The notes beneath the pieces were generated by a model. That model worked only from the letters and a program-made list of their open reading frames with translations, was not told the DNA's origin and searched no databases. DNA of 64,000 nt from Catonia carolina (Eukaryota; Arthropoda; Insecta; Hemiptera; Achilidae). The translations under genes and the position numbers were made by a program. Every line of letters begins with the position of its first letter. Position 1 is the first letter of the stretch. This document shows positions 1 to 11,995 of this stretch, one piece after another. The DNA is taken from NCBI GenBank assembly GCA_035578175.1, contig JAQMRL010000001.1, positions 431,967,545 to 432,031,544 on the forward strand. The letters run 5' to 3'.

Positions 1-310
1 TGGTTCTCAGCTGACAGTTCTCTCTCCCTGATGGTACACTGCTGGATACGTAGGCTTACACAACATCCCTAAGGCATGAGCCAGGATATTCTACTATATG
101 CAATTAAAACAAAAAGTTCTAAATGCCTTAATATGTTAAAGCAATTTAAAATGGAAATGTTCAAAATCCATTACACATGTTAAGAAGAAATAAAATTGTT
201 TATGATTCCACATGTTAAATGTGTAATACAAACATAATAAAATTCAATAAACTTTCAATCTAAATACGAAACAAACTTTTACCCATTAAAATTATTGTAT
301 CATTCTCTCT
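1..310. other. AT-rich sequence, nothing recognised
   Basis: No coding frame, RNA gene or repeat recognised before the first HINE-like element. The first ~110 bases are less AT-rich than the rest but match nothing else in the window. Confidence 0.5.
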
Positions 311-1281
311 TTTTACAATCTCTTGCCTATATGAATATATAGGAAGGAAAGTATTGTTCTCATGTCGATTTTACGAAATCGAGTTTTCACCGAATCTACA
401 CGTTTTCAGACCCCCGAACCCAAAAAACATGTTTTTACCAATTGGTCTGTATGTGTGTTTGTGTGTCAGTTTGTCTGCCTGTGTGCGTGTGCGAACACAA
501 TATCTCAAGAATGGAACATTGTACGAACTTGAAACTTGAAACTTAAGTTACATACCTCTACCGGACTCGACACGAACATTTTCATCAAAATCGGTCAACC
601 AGAAGTAGTAGTTTATTCGTGTAATTTTTCACTTTTTTGCAATGTTCTCAAAAACTGGTCCTACGATTTTTTTAAAAATCGCCTCGTTTACTAAATTTTT
701 TATGCTCTACAAGACAGGGTAGGCGCCATGTTTGCTGAAATTCTTGGTGAGGCTGTTTTCACGTAAAAAAAATTGTTTTTTAAGAATACGGCTTTAATAT
801 GCATTATAGCGCAAAAATGTATAATATAATAAAAGTAGTAGAGAATTTAACATTCTACAACTTTTATTTCAAACATTTTTTTTATAACGCCTAGTTTAGC
901 GGTAATTAGCGATTTTCTGTTTTTTTCTCACGAAAACGTGTGAAAAATCGATTTTTTTAAGATTTCGGCCTTAGTATGTATTTTACGGCAAAAGTGTAGC
1001 TATATAATTAAATGTATAGGAAATTAAAAGATCTACAACTTGTAGTTAAAGAATTTTTCTCTACACAGTCTAGTTTAGCGTGAAAGAGTGATATTCCGTA
1101 TTTTTAAGCCAAACTGATGTGGATTTTCATTTTGCGTCTTTCACTCATGATTAAAATTAGGTTATATTTATCGAGGATAGTTTTTTGTTTATTTCTAATG
1201 TTTTATTACTAATGTTACATTATATTGTTAATTATTTGCATTGGCAAGAGAAAGTTGTGTGAGTGTTTCACACCAGATTTT
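311..1281 (+). mobile_element. HINE/DINE-1-like non-autonomous element, copy 1
   Basis: First copy of a ~1-kb family also seen at 6654, 39795, 54557, 56650, 58912 and 61512. The 5' end carries a TCTCTTGCC subterminal motif followed by a hairpin CCTATAT-GAAT-ATATAGG. The 3' end carries the inverted motif GGCAAGAGAAAG, then the stem-loop GTGTGA-GTGTT-TCACAC and CAGATTT. A GT-rich stretch (449-492) sits where other copies have a pure GT microsatellite. Subterminal inverted repeats, a central microsatellite, a 3' stem-loop and T-rich flanks are the published hallmarks of non-autonomous Helentrons (HINE/DINE-1), so I infer that class. Two ~175-bp internal units repeat in tandem from about 775. No transposase is encoded. 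Confidence 0.72.
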
Positions 1282-1428
1282 ATGAATACATTTTAATGAT
1301 CAAATTTAAAGGTTTTCCCAAAAATTTTCCAAAATTAGAAAGATTTGTTTTCGTTCTGTTCATATAATTTATTACTCTTAGTACAATAGCACATCACTCC
1401 GGAATCATTTCACCATTTAGGATATCTG

Positions 1429-1659
1429 TTGATTCAGAACAAGATTCTACGAACGATAACGCAATTCCCCTTTTACATCACAAACTCAATGTTGCACAAA
1501 GACTTACAAATCCCATACGTAATTGATTTCGCAAAACAACTATACAAGACGATGCATGACAACCTTCTCATACAAAACATGTACACTAGGGCGATACCGG
1601 GTACTCTGCGCAGACGTTTGAAGCGCCTCTGGCCAAGAGATCTTCTTGGCCAACTGTAG
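1429..1659 (+). mobile_element. Jockey-like LINE ORF2 C-terminal fragment
   Basis: The open frame reads like the extreme C-terminus of a Jockey-superfamily ORF2, aligning by eye with the translation at 55099-55353: an IQNKILR segment, then LHKDLQIPYV, then a terminal RRRLKRLWPRDLL box. The first codon is TTG, so this is not a real start. There is no RT core and no poly-A. It is a short decayed remnant lying just 3' of the HINE copy. Confidence 0.6.
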
Positions 1660-2130
1660 GACTGTGGTGATGACTGCACGCTCCTTCAAGTAAATCAAGT
1701 TTTGGAACATTAGTTTCACATTTAGAAATTTTTGCAATTATTTAATAACAGATTCTAAATTTCAATTGAAAGTGTCAAAAAAAGGATATCTGTATAGCTT
1801 ATATTTTTATTGCTTGGCATCACTGATGCTTTTAATATCACATACGACCATTTTTTGTTCAGAAGAGAATTAAATCGTGGTTAAAAATAGAGAAGCAGAT
1901 TGCAGTCAACGGAAATTGGATTCTTTTGGGCTGTCAATTGTTATTTCAGATCAATCAGGTTTTGAAGTTGGGACATTTTAAGGAATTCAGGACTTAAAGA
2001 TGGGTCAGTTATCCGAGTAGAGCTGGGAGTCTAAGAACGGAATACTGATATAACTGAATTTAGAAGAAGACTGGAGATATATATGTTCTACTAATGGTCC
2101 TAGAAATGTTCAAGATGCTTCTACTCGAAA
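1660..2130. other. AT-rich spacer
   Basis: Only short shadow frames; no family recognised. Confidence 0.4.
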
Positions 2131-2235
2131 CACTGGCCGGCCTGTTGGTGCAGTGGTCTTTGCAACTGACTTTTCATGTTTTTTTCTATTTCTCATCTCT
2201 CGTTTCACTACCACCCTTCACCGTACGGATTAGTT
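2131..2235 (+). repeat. possible degenerate tRNA-SINE head
   Basis: GGCCTGTTGGTGCAGTGGTCT resembles a tRNA A-box region of the kind heading the SINEs at 4285 and 60180. No convincing B box (GGTTCRANTCC) follows, so this is weak. Confidence 0.25.
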
Positions 2236-2360
2236 TTAATGTGCATAACAATCAAACATAAAACAAAAACGAATAAAATACTCGAAGCTCTGTGGTTCTA
2301 AGTTGAAGGAAATAACATTGATAATAGGTCTTGGATGAAATATCTGAATCTGTTTTCTGA

Positions 2361-2415
2361 CCTTCGTGGAACAGGCATTTTTGCCTCTCCAAGAAAGAAG
2401 AAGAAGAAGAGGAAC
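2361..2415 (+). mobile_element. RTE-like LINE 3' tail with (AAG)n
   Basis: GGAACAGGCATTTTTGCCT followed by an AAG run resembles the minus-strand tails at 12740-12800 and 27010-27070 (GGRACAGGCA...GCCT then AAG-rich). Inferred to be the very 3' end of the same LINE type; too short to be sure. Confidence 0.3.
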
Positions 2416-2814
2416 ACATTAACATAAATTAATTACATAATAGTGGCATTATTTTGGTCGTAATGCAATTTTTCAAACACTATTTCGAAATGACCCGACA
2501 AAACTAATACCATTCACAATCCAAATAATAAGTTTTTTTACAATTCTGCAACATTACAATACCTATGTTCACTCGAAATAGAACAATCAGTAATTTTGAT
2601 AAATGTTAATTAACATGATTACAATTTCATCTGTTAATGAAATTGAAATTAGTAATAAATTAATATTTGATAAATACAATGATGATTTTGAAGTATATCT
2701 GCTAAGAAAAAAATATATAATAAGTGTAACAATGTTCTTTAAAACTTATAATCTAAATTAAAAACACTACGCTTATGTCTTTTCAGTGTTAAAAACCCGG
2801 TATCAATGTTATTT

Positions 2815-3262
2815 AGTAGATTCAAAGCCAAGAAGTTTGGAGGTTGTTGAGTCTTTCTTCATATTTACGGCTGAATTTTGAAATAGTTTGTTTTACCGAG
2901 TCTACATTAACATCGGCATAGATATAGGTGTTTTTGATGTACCACGGAATTTGGAGGGCCCGCCGCAAGAATTTTGACTGGAAACGTTCGAATATGTTTA
3001 TGTTTGAAGTGCAGGATGTACCCCACAATTGAAACCCATAATATGTCCACATGGGTTTTAAAAGGGATTCATATAAAATATTTTTTGATTCGTTTGACAA
3101 AGGTGAGTATTTACCAATTAACCAGTGTACGTTTACGCACTGTCAGCTCAAGTTGTTTTTTTTTTTTTTAGTTATTATGTGATGTTTCCATGTGAGGCGA
3201 CGATCTAAATATAGTCCAAAGTACTTTACTGTTGTGTTGTGTGGTAGTGCAATGTTCTTTAA
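2815..3262 (-). mobile_element. Jockey-like LINE ORF2 C-terminal fragment
   Basis: Minus-strand translation gives the post-RT region of Jockey-type ORF2: VKYFGLYLDRRLTWKHHI near 3230, then LYESLLKPMWTYYGFQLWGT, then FERFQSKFLRRALQIPWY and a weak C-terminus. The same order occurs in the intact frame at 32309-33910 (KYLGMHLDKRLTWAKHI, TYGIQLWGT, LQRFQSKTLR). A frameshift lies in a poly-T (minus poly-A) run near 3160. 5'-truncated and non-functional. Confidence 0.72.
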
Positions 3263-4273
3263 CGTTACTAAGTATTAATGTTTAACCAAATATTAAGTAA
3301 CTGTACAAAGGCGCTAACTGTTTTATACCTTCAGTTTGGTAGTGCTCAAATAATCGAGATCCTCATAACACTTTCTCCGTTGTATTATAATATGGTAAAA
3401 AAAATCAAAATATAAACAAACTTCTACTAAGTTAGATTTCCGAGAATTCCTATTCAAAACATTTTATTCATCGCAATCCATTATCCTTGTTCAATACCAT
3501 CCACCTCATACAAAACACAATTTCTTATATTAAACTATATCTACAATATCACTGTTATAATGTTACAATACCGTTAGAGGATTAAAATTAGCTCAGATTA
3601 AGGTAAGTTATTAGACTTATATGCTGTGTGTTATTTATATAGCCTAATATAAATAAATTTGTAGTTCCAATGGCCACAAAATTTATCATTTACGTTTTTG
3701 TTTCTTTTCCGCGTTTTGGTATTAATCATTAGACCATTACGGATTAAGAATAAAATAAGTTTCTGTTTCCCCCATAATAGGGAACGTCAATATTTAACAA
3801 GAATTATATAATAAAAATAAAATATTTTTATATTCGAAAATGTTACTCAAGTTTTCTTCTTTTCGCCTAACCTAATTTATTTCTTTGTTGTTAAGTGCAG
3901 GAAACTATATTTTGAATGCTGTGCTTTACCACAAAAGTTGTATTTTGAGTTAAATTTCTTTTATGAACGTTGTTATTGCACATGGAAGAAGCAGCATCCC
4001 ATCTTTTCAAAAGAAAATTTATTCACTGCCAAATGTATTGAAAAATATGGCGTGGACAGTCTTGTAAGGTCGCTACGTTACTGGACTTTTTTATGTTAGC
4101 CTATTTTATTTTTATCGGACGATTTTCTTCAGTTGGTACAACAGCTTTTTTATTGTTATATTTTTTGTGTTATTTAAAGTTCTGATTAGAAAATAATACA
4201 TTAAATAATAACACTATATTTAATTTTATATAAATTGTATTACTTAATTACAGTTTAATTATTGTAAACATAA
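3263..4273. other. AT-rich spacer
   Basis: No coding frame or repeat family recognised. Confidence 0.45.
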
Positions 4274-4500
4274 TTAACTGTATTGCCGGCCGCATTGGCG
4301 CAGTTGGTAACGTGCTCGCCTCTCATCATGCGGTCCTGGGTTCGAATCCCACTCAGGCATGGCATATTTTCACACGTTACAAAAAATCATTTCATCCTTC
4401 ATCACATAAAGTTCCAACCCAACGTCGTCGCTAATGACCATTGCAGTTGATGCGACGTTAAATAAAAAAAAAAAATAAATAAAAAAAATTTAACTGTATT
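4274..4500 (+). mobile_element. tRNA-derived SINE (SINE-A) with 11-bp target duplication
   Basis: The head has a tRNA-like A box (TTGGCGCAGTTGGTAACG) and a B box (GGTTCGAATCC) at the right spacing, then an unrelated body and an A-rich tail. An identical 11-bp direct repeat TTAACTGTATT flanks it at 4274-4284 and 4490-4500, marking retrotransposition by a LINE machinery. Element proper is 4285-4489 (205 bp). Other copies with the same head: 57104-57242 and 63522-63687, both minus. Not a functional tRNA: the acceptor stem does not close after the B box. Confidence 0.85.
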
Positions 4501-6500
4501 ACTAATAATTTTGTAATTAGCTTTGTTTTATGTCATTAGATTATGTACATATTTATTCATGTTTGTCTCTCGGCTGGTAATGTTAATAAGTCGATTGTTA
4601 AACCAATGTGACTTAATAATTCAACGTCTAATTCTGCTTGTTAGCTTGTAGCTGATTCAAAAGCAACTACAACTGTGAGATTAAACAACCGCCAGTCATC
4701 TTTTTGTCATTATTGAAGAAATTACTTCATTGGCAAGCCTTAGTCGATGTTCTATCCAAGATCCGTTACCCAGTATCTCTTTAATCTTCTTTGCGGATTT
4801 TGTGATAGGTATGGTTGTGGCAATTTTCTTATTCCTGAATTTGAGTGATTAAATTTTGAATAAAAATTTGTATATAATTTTTTATTGGTTATTTACACTG
4901 TGCCTATGTTGACGTCTCAATTTACACGGAAATTTCATACGTAGGATAAACTACACGTGATTAAACGTTTAATTCTTTTTGAAAACTTTGTATTCGTGTT
5001 ACATTTCATCTTTTCACCAAATCGTAGATCTAATTCCGTTTATCCACAATTCAAATGTTGTTTAATATGCAAGTGTGATTTACGATGGAGTAGAGAGTGT
5101 CTTAATCTGTGATTCTGTGACATTTATGTCTGTCGTGTTTAATGGTTCCATGTAAGACTCCTTATCCTACTGGTAAACTGAATTTTAGGTTTCATTCTCG
5201 GAAATTATTTAAATTTTTACTGTCAATCATTTTATGATACTTTAAATATATGGCCTACGAAATCTTGTTACATGCGTAGTAACTTAATTTAAGAATAAAA
5301 ATATCAGGTCAATTCGGGGAATCTATAGACTAAATGCTGTATGTATTCCTGAGTAAAAATTTCCCGAATTTGATCTCCATCTCGTTCCTAGGAATTTTCC
5401 CTGGAAAGAGCTTCAGCTTTGATGAATAGTAGTGATAAAGCGTAAGACACTTGATACCGATGTCATATAATACAACAATATATCAAAAGAATTCTCTTAG
5501 CTTCTCTCACTTCAAATACAGTTTTTACTCGCAAGAAATGTATTTGCTAAGTCAAGTAACCCAGTTGAAGGTTTACTGAAAATTCCAATAAAGCACTAGG
5601 TCAGTGAAACATTTTGTTTTGAACGCTTGGGGTCAACTTGGTAGTTAATGGTGCACTGAGAAAGCAATCCTGTTACACGACTAGCTTGGCAACCTGTGGA
5701 TTAATAGCCCACCTGGTGTGAATCTTTGAAACATTAATGGTAACAGAGGGTATAAGAACTTAGCATTGCATACAGCACTGCAATGGCACCTAAGAAGTGA
5801 AAAAGAGATTCCCAGCGAGGTTCTGAATAATTTTCACACAGTAGGCAAATACACTTTCATATCGTTTACATTCTCATTACATTTATTAAAATACCAATTC
5901 TTGTGAATTTAAGTAGACTAAATATTGTTTCTAATTTCAAGTGGTTGCCTTTTGAATCGAGAAATATTATAAATTGTATAAATCTTGGACTAAAACGGTT
6001 ATCAGAGTAATGTTAACTATTATTAAAAGAGTTATTAGAAGTTGTCATTGTGTACATTTGAGATCCAAGAGCGGAACAGCGTCTTAAATAAATTAGTAAC
6101 TAACTTATAATTAACTTGAATTAACTTGTAGTAAATGATATATCAACAAACATGTTTCTTATTGCAAGTATATTATTTTCTAAGTTATATTATTTTACTT
6201 GAATATTACTAGAATAAAATAACAAAGGAGTTGCTATGTTTTGTATTACGCTCATTATTCCTGTAAACACTATACGTTCTACACTATTCTTTCAAAGACA
6301 TTTTTTTCTCTATTTAGAAAATTCACAATCTGTTGGAAACAATCAGTGAATATGATTGAAATCACAAAATTTGGAAAAAATGAACATGGTAAATAAACGT
6401 GAGTGAAGACACAGTCCAGTGACAGAACTCCGACGTGAATAGATAAGAGTAGCATTAAGTGCAGCATTTAGAAAACTAATAACGGATAGTCAATTACAGC
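4501..6500. other. AT-rich spacer with one shared 27-bp word
   Basis: No genes recognised. Bases 5438-5464 are identical to 8128-8154 (27 bp), the only trace of a dispersed repeat I could find here. Confidence 0.45.
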
Positions 6501-6506
6501 ACTACG

Positions 6507-6590
6507 TTAATCGATGAGGTCCCGGCTACATCGACGTTTTAGACGTCTTATTGGGTTGTTTGGGAGAGTCTGCGTAGCCAGATTTGAAAA
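6507..6590 (-). mobile_element. Jockey-like LINE ORF2 terminal fragment
   Basis: Minus-strand translation ends ...LPNNPIRRLKRRCSRDLID then stop. This is the RRLKRRWSRDLL box that ends ORF2 copies at 55353 and elsewhere. Only this terminal scrap remains; it abuts a HINE-like element. Confidence 0.55.
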
Positions 6591-6653
6591 AAAGGCATTT
6601 AAAAAAAATAATGTTACTTCAAGATATAATGTAAATATTTTGAAATTTTTTAT

Positions 6654-7434
6654 AAAAATCTGGTGTGAAACACTCACACAACTTTCTCTTGCCAATGCAA
6701 ATAATTAACAATAAACCTAACATTAATAATAAAATATTAGAAATAAACAAAAAACTAACCTCAAAAACATAACCTTATTTTAATCATGAGTGAATGATGC
6801 AAAATGAAAATCAACCTCAGTTTGGCTTAGAAATACGGAAAATCACTCTTTCTCTCTAAACTAGGCTCTGTAGAGAAAAATGCTTTAAATAAAAGTTGTA
6901 GATCTTTTAATTTTCTATAAATTAAATTATATAAACTTTTGTCGTAAAATGCATACTAAGGCCGAAATCTTAAAAAAATCAATTTTTCACACATTTTCGT
7001 GAGAAAAAAACAGAAAATCGCTAATTACCGCTAAACTAAGCGTTATACAAAAAATTGTTTGAAATAAAAGTTGTAGAATTTTTAATTCTCTACAACTTTT
7101 ATTATATAAAGTTTTGCGCTAAAATGCATATTAAAGCTGTAATCTTAAAAAAACAACGTTTTTACGTGAAAACAGCCTCACCCAGAATTTCAGCAAACAT
7201 GACGCCTACCCTATCTTGTAGAGAATAAAAAATTGAGTAAACCAGGCGATTTTAAAAAAAATCGTAGGACCAGTTTTTGAGAAAATCGCAAAAAAGTGAA
7301 AAATTACACGAATAAACTACCACTTCCGGTTGACCGATTTTGATGAAAATGTTCGTGTCGAGTCCGGTAGTGGTACGTAACTTAAGTTTCAAGTTTCAAG
7401 TTCGTACGATGTTCCGTTCTTGAGATATTCTGTT

Positions 7435-7528
<94 letters not shown>

Positions 7529-7679
7529 GACACACACACAGACCAATCGCTAAAAACATGTTTTTTGGGTTCAGGGGGTCTGAAAACGTATAGATCCGGT
7601 GAAAACTCGATTTCGAAAAATCGACATGAAAACAATACTTTCCTTCCTATATATTCATATAGGCAAGAGAAAGTAAAAA
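6654..7679 (-). mobile_element. HINE/DINE-1-like element, copy 2 (full length)
   Basis: Complete copy in minus orientation. It opens with AAAAATCTGGTGTGAAAC (the 3' stem-loop reversed), then CTTTCTCTTGCC, and closes with the reversed 5' hairpin and GGCAAGAGAAAGTAAAAAT. It contains both ~175-bp internal units and a long CA/GT microsatellite (7434-7541). The short frame matching MFSCRFFEIEFSPDLYVFRP recurs in most copies but is judged non-coding, since other parts of the element are equally conserved. Confidence 0.75.
7434..7541. repeat. (CA)n microsatellite inside the HINE-like copy
   Basis: Nearly uninterrupted CA run with a few CG and GA variants. The same position in the copies at 39795 and 61512 holds GT runs, so the microsatellite is part of the family structure. 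Confidence 0.95.
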
Positions 7680-7800
7680 TGTAATTGAATTTGTGATATA
7701 TTTCATAAAAATAATGTAAGAACTGTACAAAAATATATCTTTGATATACTGATTTTTTTTGGGAAACAATACTTCATCATAACTTTTAAGCAATTATTTG

Positions 7801-7965
7801 ACCGCCTCCGTGGAGTTGTGACTAGCACGCTAGCCTCCAAAGCAAAAGGGTTTGATTCCCGGCTAGGATCTGAAAATCTTAACAAGTTGAAAACCACCGT
7901 TACAGTACCAAAATCCTCAGTAGTCGCTAATGACCAAGCGTCTATACGACTTTTTTTACTTTCTT
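7801..7965 (+). mobile_element. tRNA-derived SINE (SINE-C)
   Basis: GCCTCCGTGGAGTTGTGACTAGC gives an A-box-like stretch and GGGTTTGATTCCC a B box. The body contains GTCGCTAATGACCA, also present in the SINE-A body at about 4428-4441, so the two SINEs share a 3' core. A poly-T stretch follows; no clear target duplication seen. Confidence 0.6.
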
Positions 7966-8186
7966 TTATTACTTTATTTATTTTACAACTGTATAGGAAC
8001 AACCAGCAAAAAACGTTCACAAATAAATTACCAAAAAATCTTTAAAAACCAACCGCGTTAATGGCTTTGAGGAGGAAACCACCCAGTGATAGCTCTCCAG
8101 ATAACAACATTTAATCGCCACGATGTTAAGCGTAAGACACTTGATACCGATGTCGAAATTTCAAGCATACATAGGAAATTCGTGTG

Positions 8187-8333
8187 AAAAATATTTTTTT
8201 ATAAGACTCATGATTAAAATTTAGATTATATTTTTCATTGCTTTGTTATGTTGTTATGTTATTGGAGTAACTTTGTTAATAATTGTGAAAAGAGATAATA
8301 ATATTTTGACAATAGCGGCTTGTGGGTGCATAA
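8187..8333 (+). repeat. compact derivative of the 8811-9616 region
   Basis: The left ~46 bp (TATAAGACTCATGATTAAAA...) recurs at about 8811-8860. The right ~64 bp (ATTGGAGTAACTTTG...) recurs at about 9544-9610. Here the two blocks are ~24 bp apart, there ~680 bp apart. Either this is an internally deleted derivative or the distal copy received insertions; the SINE at 9190-9431 accounts for part of the difference. Confidence 0.6.
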
Positions 8334-8406
8334 TTTTACCATAATTGTGTTCATTTTTAAATTATAATTTTGTAATACATAATAATGTTACAGTTGCGTT
8401 AATGTA

Positions 8407-8462
8407 TCATGTCTCTACTCCATCGGCGTTTCAGTCGTCTTTGTGCGATTCCTGGTAGGTCC
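8407..8462 (-). mobile_element. LINE terminal scrap (RRLKRRWSRD box)
   Basis: Minus translation reads AQRRLKRRWSRDM, matching the C-terminal box of the Jockey-like ORF2 copies. Nothing else of the element survives. Confidence 0.45.
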
Positions 8463-8810
8463 GCAGAATTCATATTGCATATTAAGGGATTGTTATGATT
8501 GTGAAGTTTGTCTCTGAACCTAAGGTACAGTAACCTACGACTTTAATTAAAAAATTAATTTTGACTCAACACACAAAATATAAATATAAATTTATTCTTT
8601 ATTCAAAATGATAAAGATCTCCTGCATGCTTCGAGATTTGGATGTATCGAAGAATTCTTAAAATTCCTTGGATAACGCGAGTGATCAACTCTGAAATTCT
8701 GCAAAGGATGAAAAAGGAACTGGAGGTTTTAAACTATCAAAGTACCGTATTTATTCGTGTAAGCCGCGCACCCCGATTTTGATGTCATGCTTTGAGGGAA
8801 AAACTTTTTT

Positions 8811-8912
8811 TTTATAAGACTCATGATTAAAATTTAGATTATATTTTTCATTATTTATATTAGTAAAAAAATTGAAATTCGTGTGAGTATTTGACAAGAT
8901 ATTTTTTAAATA
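8811..8912 (+). mobile_element. diverged HINE-like 3' end
   Basis: ACTCATGATTAAAATTTAGATTAT... followed by a decayed version of TTGCATTGGCAAGAG...GTGTGAGT resembles the 3' ~100 bp of the full HINE-like copies. No 5' part present. Confidence 0.4.
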
Positions 8913-9189
8913 GAACGAAGCAAAATTTACTGCCCAAATCTACCAATAATTTAATAATTTCAGTAAATTATAAACTAACAATAAATGTTTATGTTACGTG
9001 TTAACTTTAGTTGGATATAAAATAATGACGAGAACTTTAAAACGTTCAACGTAGACAGGTTTTCCGATGTTGTAAACGTTAAATTAAATTCAAAACATTA
9101 TTGATCAATTTGACCTAGGATGCATTTAAATTTTGTTGATTGACTAGACTGACCTGTCAGTTGGGTTTGTGAACAGAATTAAAATAATC

Positions 9190-9431
9190 AGCTACATCGG
9201 ATTTGAATACTAGACAGTGGTTACTGGTGTACTTTGATGGTTGGGGTTCAATTTACCATACTCTCTCAGGAATGGTCGGCCTGAGTCTGTACAAGACTAC
9301 ACCTCATATACACGTCATACACATTGTGGATTGAGGATATACATCCTCATCTCATTGGGTCATGGGGTTGCTTATTGTTCTGAATTGAACAGATTGCAAC
9401 GTACACAAATTAGAAATTAAAAAAAAAAAGA
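9190..9431 (+). mobile_element. SINE-B body, 5'-truncated
   Basis: Matches the body of the complete SINE-B at 25502-25864 (GAATACTAGACAGTGGT..., CTCAGGAATGGTCGGCCT..., GGGTCATGGGGTTGCTTATT...) and ends in a poly-A run. The tRNA-like head is missing. Confidence 0.75.
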
Positions 9432-10247
9432 ATCATAAATTTATTATTGTTAAACAGAAATTCGTATGTTGGCTTTGTTATGTTTTCTTGCCAGCCCATT
9501 GTTAAGATTCTCTGCGCCGTATCTAATTTTATATGATATTAAGAATTGGAGTAACTTTGTTAATAATTGTGAAAAGAGATAATAATATTTTGACAATAGC
9601 GGCTTGTGTGAACTTTCACCGGGGTGAATTGTTACCTGGCGACGACACGATTCATTATTGTCTCTTTTCATTCGTTAATTATCTAGTACTTAATGAAAGG
9701 TCTTATAATTGTTTTATGTATTATGTTATCGATCTCTTGATTATGTTATTTCTTTAATCTATTATTATTTTTGTACTGCATTATGTTATTTATTGTTCGT
9801 TAAATTTTTCTAGTGTTTCGTATGTGATTCATCCAGAATGTATTCCCTAATATAAAAAAACAGCCGCCCGTTAGAGAATTTAGTCAGTTTTTAATAGGTG
9901 CAAAGTAAAGTCAGTTGTAGTGTTAAACAGTTGGTCACACAATGAAAAAAGGTTTTGTCTATGACAAAACAATTAAGTATTGGACGATATTGATGATACA
10001 ATACAGTGTGTATTTTATCTTTGTGTTCAACTCTATGTAAGGCTTAATTTATAGTCAATTTGATTTTAAATGGCCATATTTTCTTTCTAGTTTAGTTTTA
10101 AGTTTTTAATGACATATTTTAATAAACTAAATCTATTATTAAGTAGTTAAATTGTAAATGACCAGTAATTTAACCGTAATAACTTATTTTAATTTATTAA
10201 ATAACTAGTTAGTTAATGGCCTAAATACCTGTCATAAGTTAAAAGTT
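9432..10247. other. AT-rich spacer
   Basis: Apart from the shared block near 9544-9616, nothing recognised. Confidence 0.4.
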
Positions 10248-10635
10248 GCCCAAAACGGACAGGTGGAGTGTTAAATTAATTGCACTCGATCTGTTGGTTC
10301 TAGAGCTACAAAAAATAGTTCTGTTTCTTATAACGTAATCAGCCAATTATATGACTTAACTATTTAAGAACAGAAGAGATAGAGGTGTAAAAGACACTAG
10401 TCAGAGTTATTTCCTCTGAGAGTCATGAATTTCACTATACAGCCAGACCCTGTGGTGAATGAAGTGAAGTTGTCATTTGCAGGGTGGAAAGTGGGTGCTT
10501 TCCGGAGGACCTGGAATGCGACCTCTTTCAACTCAGTGAGGAAGGTAATAGTCAACCACCTCACTCCTCGTTTTTACTTAGTAAAACCTCTAGAGTTTCA
10601 AACCAGCCTTTCGGCTGTTGACTTAAACAACAAGT
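10248..10635 (+). mobile_element. SINE-D family copy, 390-bp class
   Basis: One of several copies of a ~390-bp repeat beginning GCCCATAACAGGCAGGTGG-like and ending GGCTGATGACCTAAACAAC with an AAC-rich tail. Others at 16401, 35718(-), 37118, 37237(-), 41063. The middle can be read as a short peptide (PDPVVNEVK...FYLVKPLEVQTSLSADDLNN) that stays recognisable in several copies. A near-match AAGTTAAAAG/AAGTTTAAAAG flanks this copy. Retroposon status is supported by the 10-bp duplication around the 37237 copy. Confidence 0.7.
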
Positions 10636-11704
10636 TTAAAAGGAAGTATTCTTATGTATTAACAACCATCTGTAAAAGAACCCGGAATAGGCGTTACGGT
10701 ATTTTTTTATTGAATATCCATTGCCATTTACTTTTTAATCTAGACATGAAATTAAATTACTTAGACTAGGGTAATTATAACATTTTTATTACAAAACTTA
10801 CTTAAACTAAAGTTAACTAAAAATAAAATTGGTTATTTAGACATAATAGTCAACTTTTACCTAAAATCAATTATTTATTTATTTATTTATTTAATAAAGT
10901 TTTACATGTGAGAGCAACAGGTAAGACCCAATACTGCTCTCTTAAAATATACATAACAATACAATTGTAATTTAATTAGCTTATAATATATACAATAATG
11001 ATGCTTATAACCTACAAAATTATAACCTTATATTCATAACCTACAATATAATAATGAATGTACTAATGATTATAACATATGAATATGAATAATATAATAA
11101 TAATATGAATAATTTAATGAATATGAAGAATATAAAATATGACCATGATGAATATGATATTTTAATATGATAGTATATAATATAATTATGTAATAATATA
11201 ATGATATAAGATTGAATATAATACACACAAACAAACATAAAAATTTAAAAGAAGCATTATACAATGTTTACTACGCGTAGACTTGCTTTTTCTTGTTACA
11301 AATAAACTGGTTAACACTTTCTAATAGCACTTACTCATCTAAATGGAGTTTTAACTAGAACTGGCCGACAAAGGGGCTAGAAGTTTATATACAAGTAGTC
11401 ATAATCGTTTCTAGAAAAGCGAACCGCATCTTAATATATAAAGGACAATAGACGCTACTAAAACCTTTCTACGCTTGGCTAGATCAATCTAAAGCACAAT
11501 AGAACAAAATAAATAATTAATAATAAGCATAATAAAACCTTTCTATCGTATATAATGGAACGAAAATTCAACCTAGTTCGATCACTGATTCCGAGAATAT
11601 CATTCATCGGCAATCCATTTTACTTATTACAATGTAATTAGTATTTATTATTATAATTTATTATTTTTATAATTAATTAGTTAAAGATTAGGTGGGTGGA
11701 CAAA
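10636..11704. other. very AT-rich stretch with degenerate ATG/AAT simple repeat
   Basis: 11030-11240 is a degenerate AATATGA/ATAATATA simple repeat that yields low-complexity Y/I-rich shadow frames. Nothing else recognised. Confidence 0.55.
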
Positions 11705-11995
11705 ATAAGTAATTAAGAGGTTCTTAGGCGAGTGGATGAAAAAAGAAGTACTAGGTATATGAAAGCATCTTACCAAAAGAAGGGATATGCTAGTGGGGCA
11801 TATCCAGGTATTGGGCTATCAATAATGGAGGGTAATATTGAGGGATTAAATTGTAGGGGGAGGCAAAGATTAGAATATATAAAGCAAATTACAAAAGATG
11901 TAGGGTGTGTTAAAGATATGTAGATATGAAACGACTTGCGCAAGATAGAACAGCTTGGAGAACTGTATCAAACCAGTCGAGAGACTGATGAAAAA
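11705..11995 (+). mobile_element. RTE-like LINE ORF2 C-terminal fragment
   Basis: Translation across frames gives VLRRVDEKRS..., then IMEGNIEGLNCRGRQRLEYI, KQITKDVGC and, after a frameshift near 11920, MKRLAQDRTAWRTVSNQS. This order (RG-RPR box, D-V-G-C, MKRLAQDR-W) is familiar from the C-terminal tail of insect RTE-type endonuclease/reverse transcriptases. No RT core remains. Confidence 0.6.

Noticed and set aside
4285..4360. Possible tRNA gene
   Set aside because: A and B boxes are present but there is no closing acceptor stem, and the sequence continues into a SINE body with poly-A and target duplication.
10425..10769. 114-codon frame as a gene
   Set aside because: Its conserved part is the SINE-D mini-frame and the rest runs into flanking AT-rich sequence.
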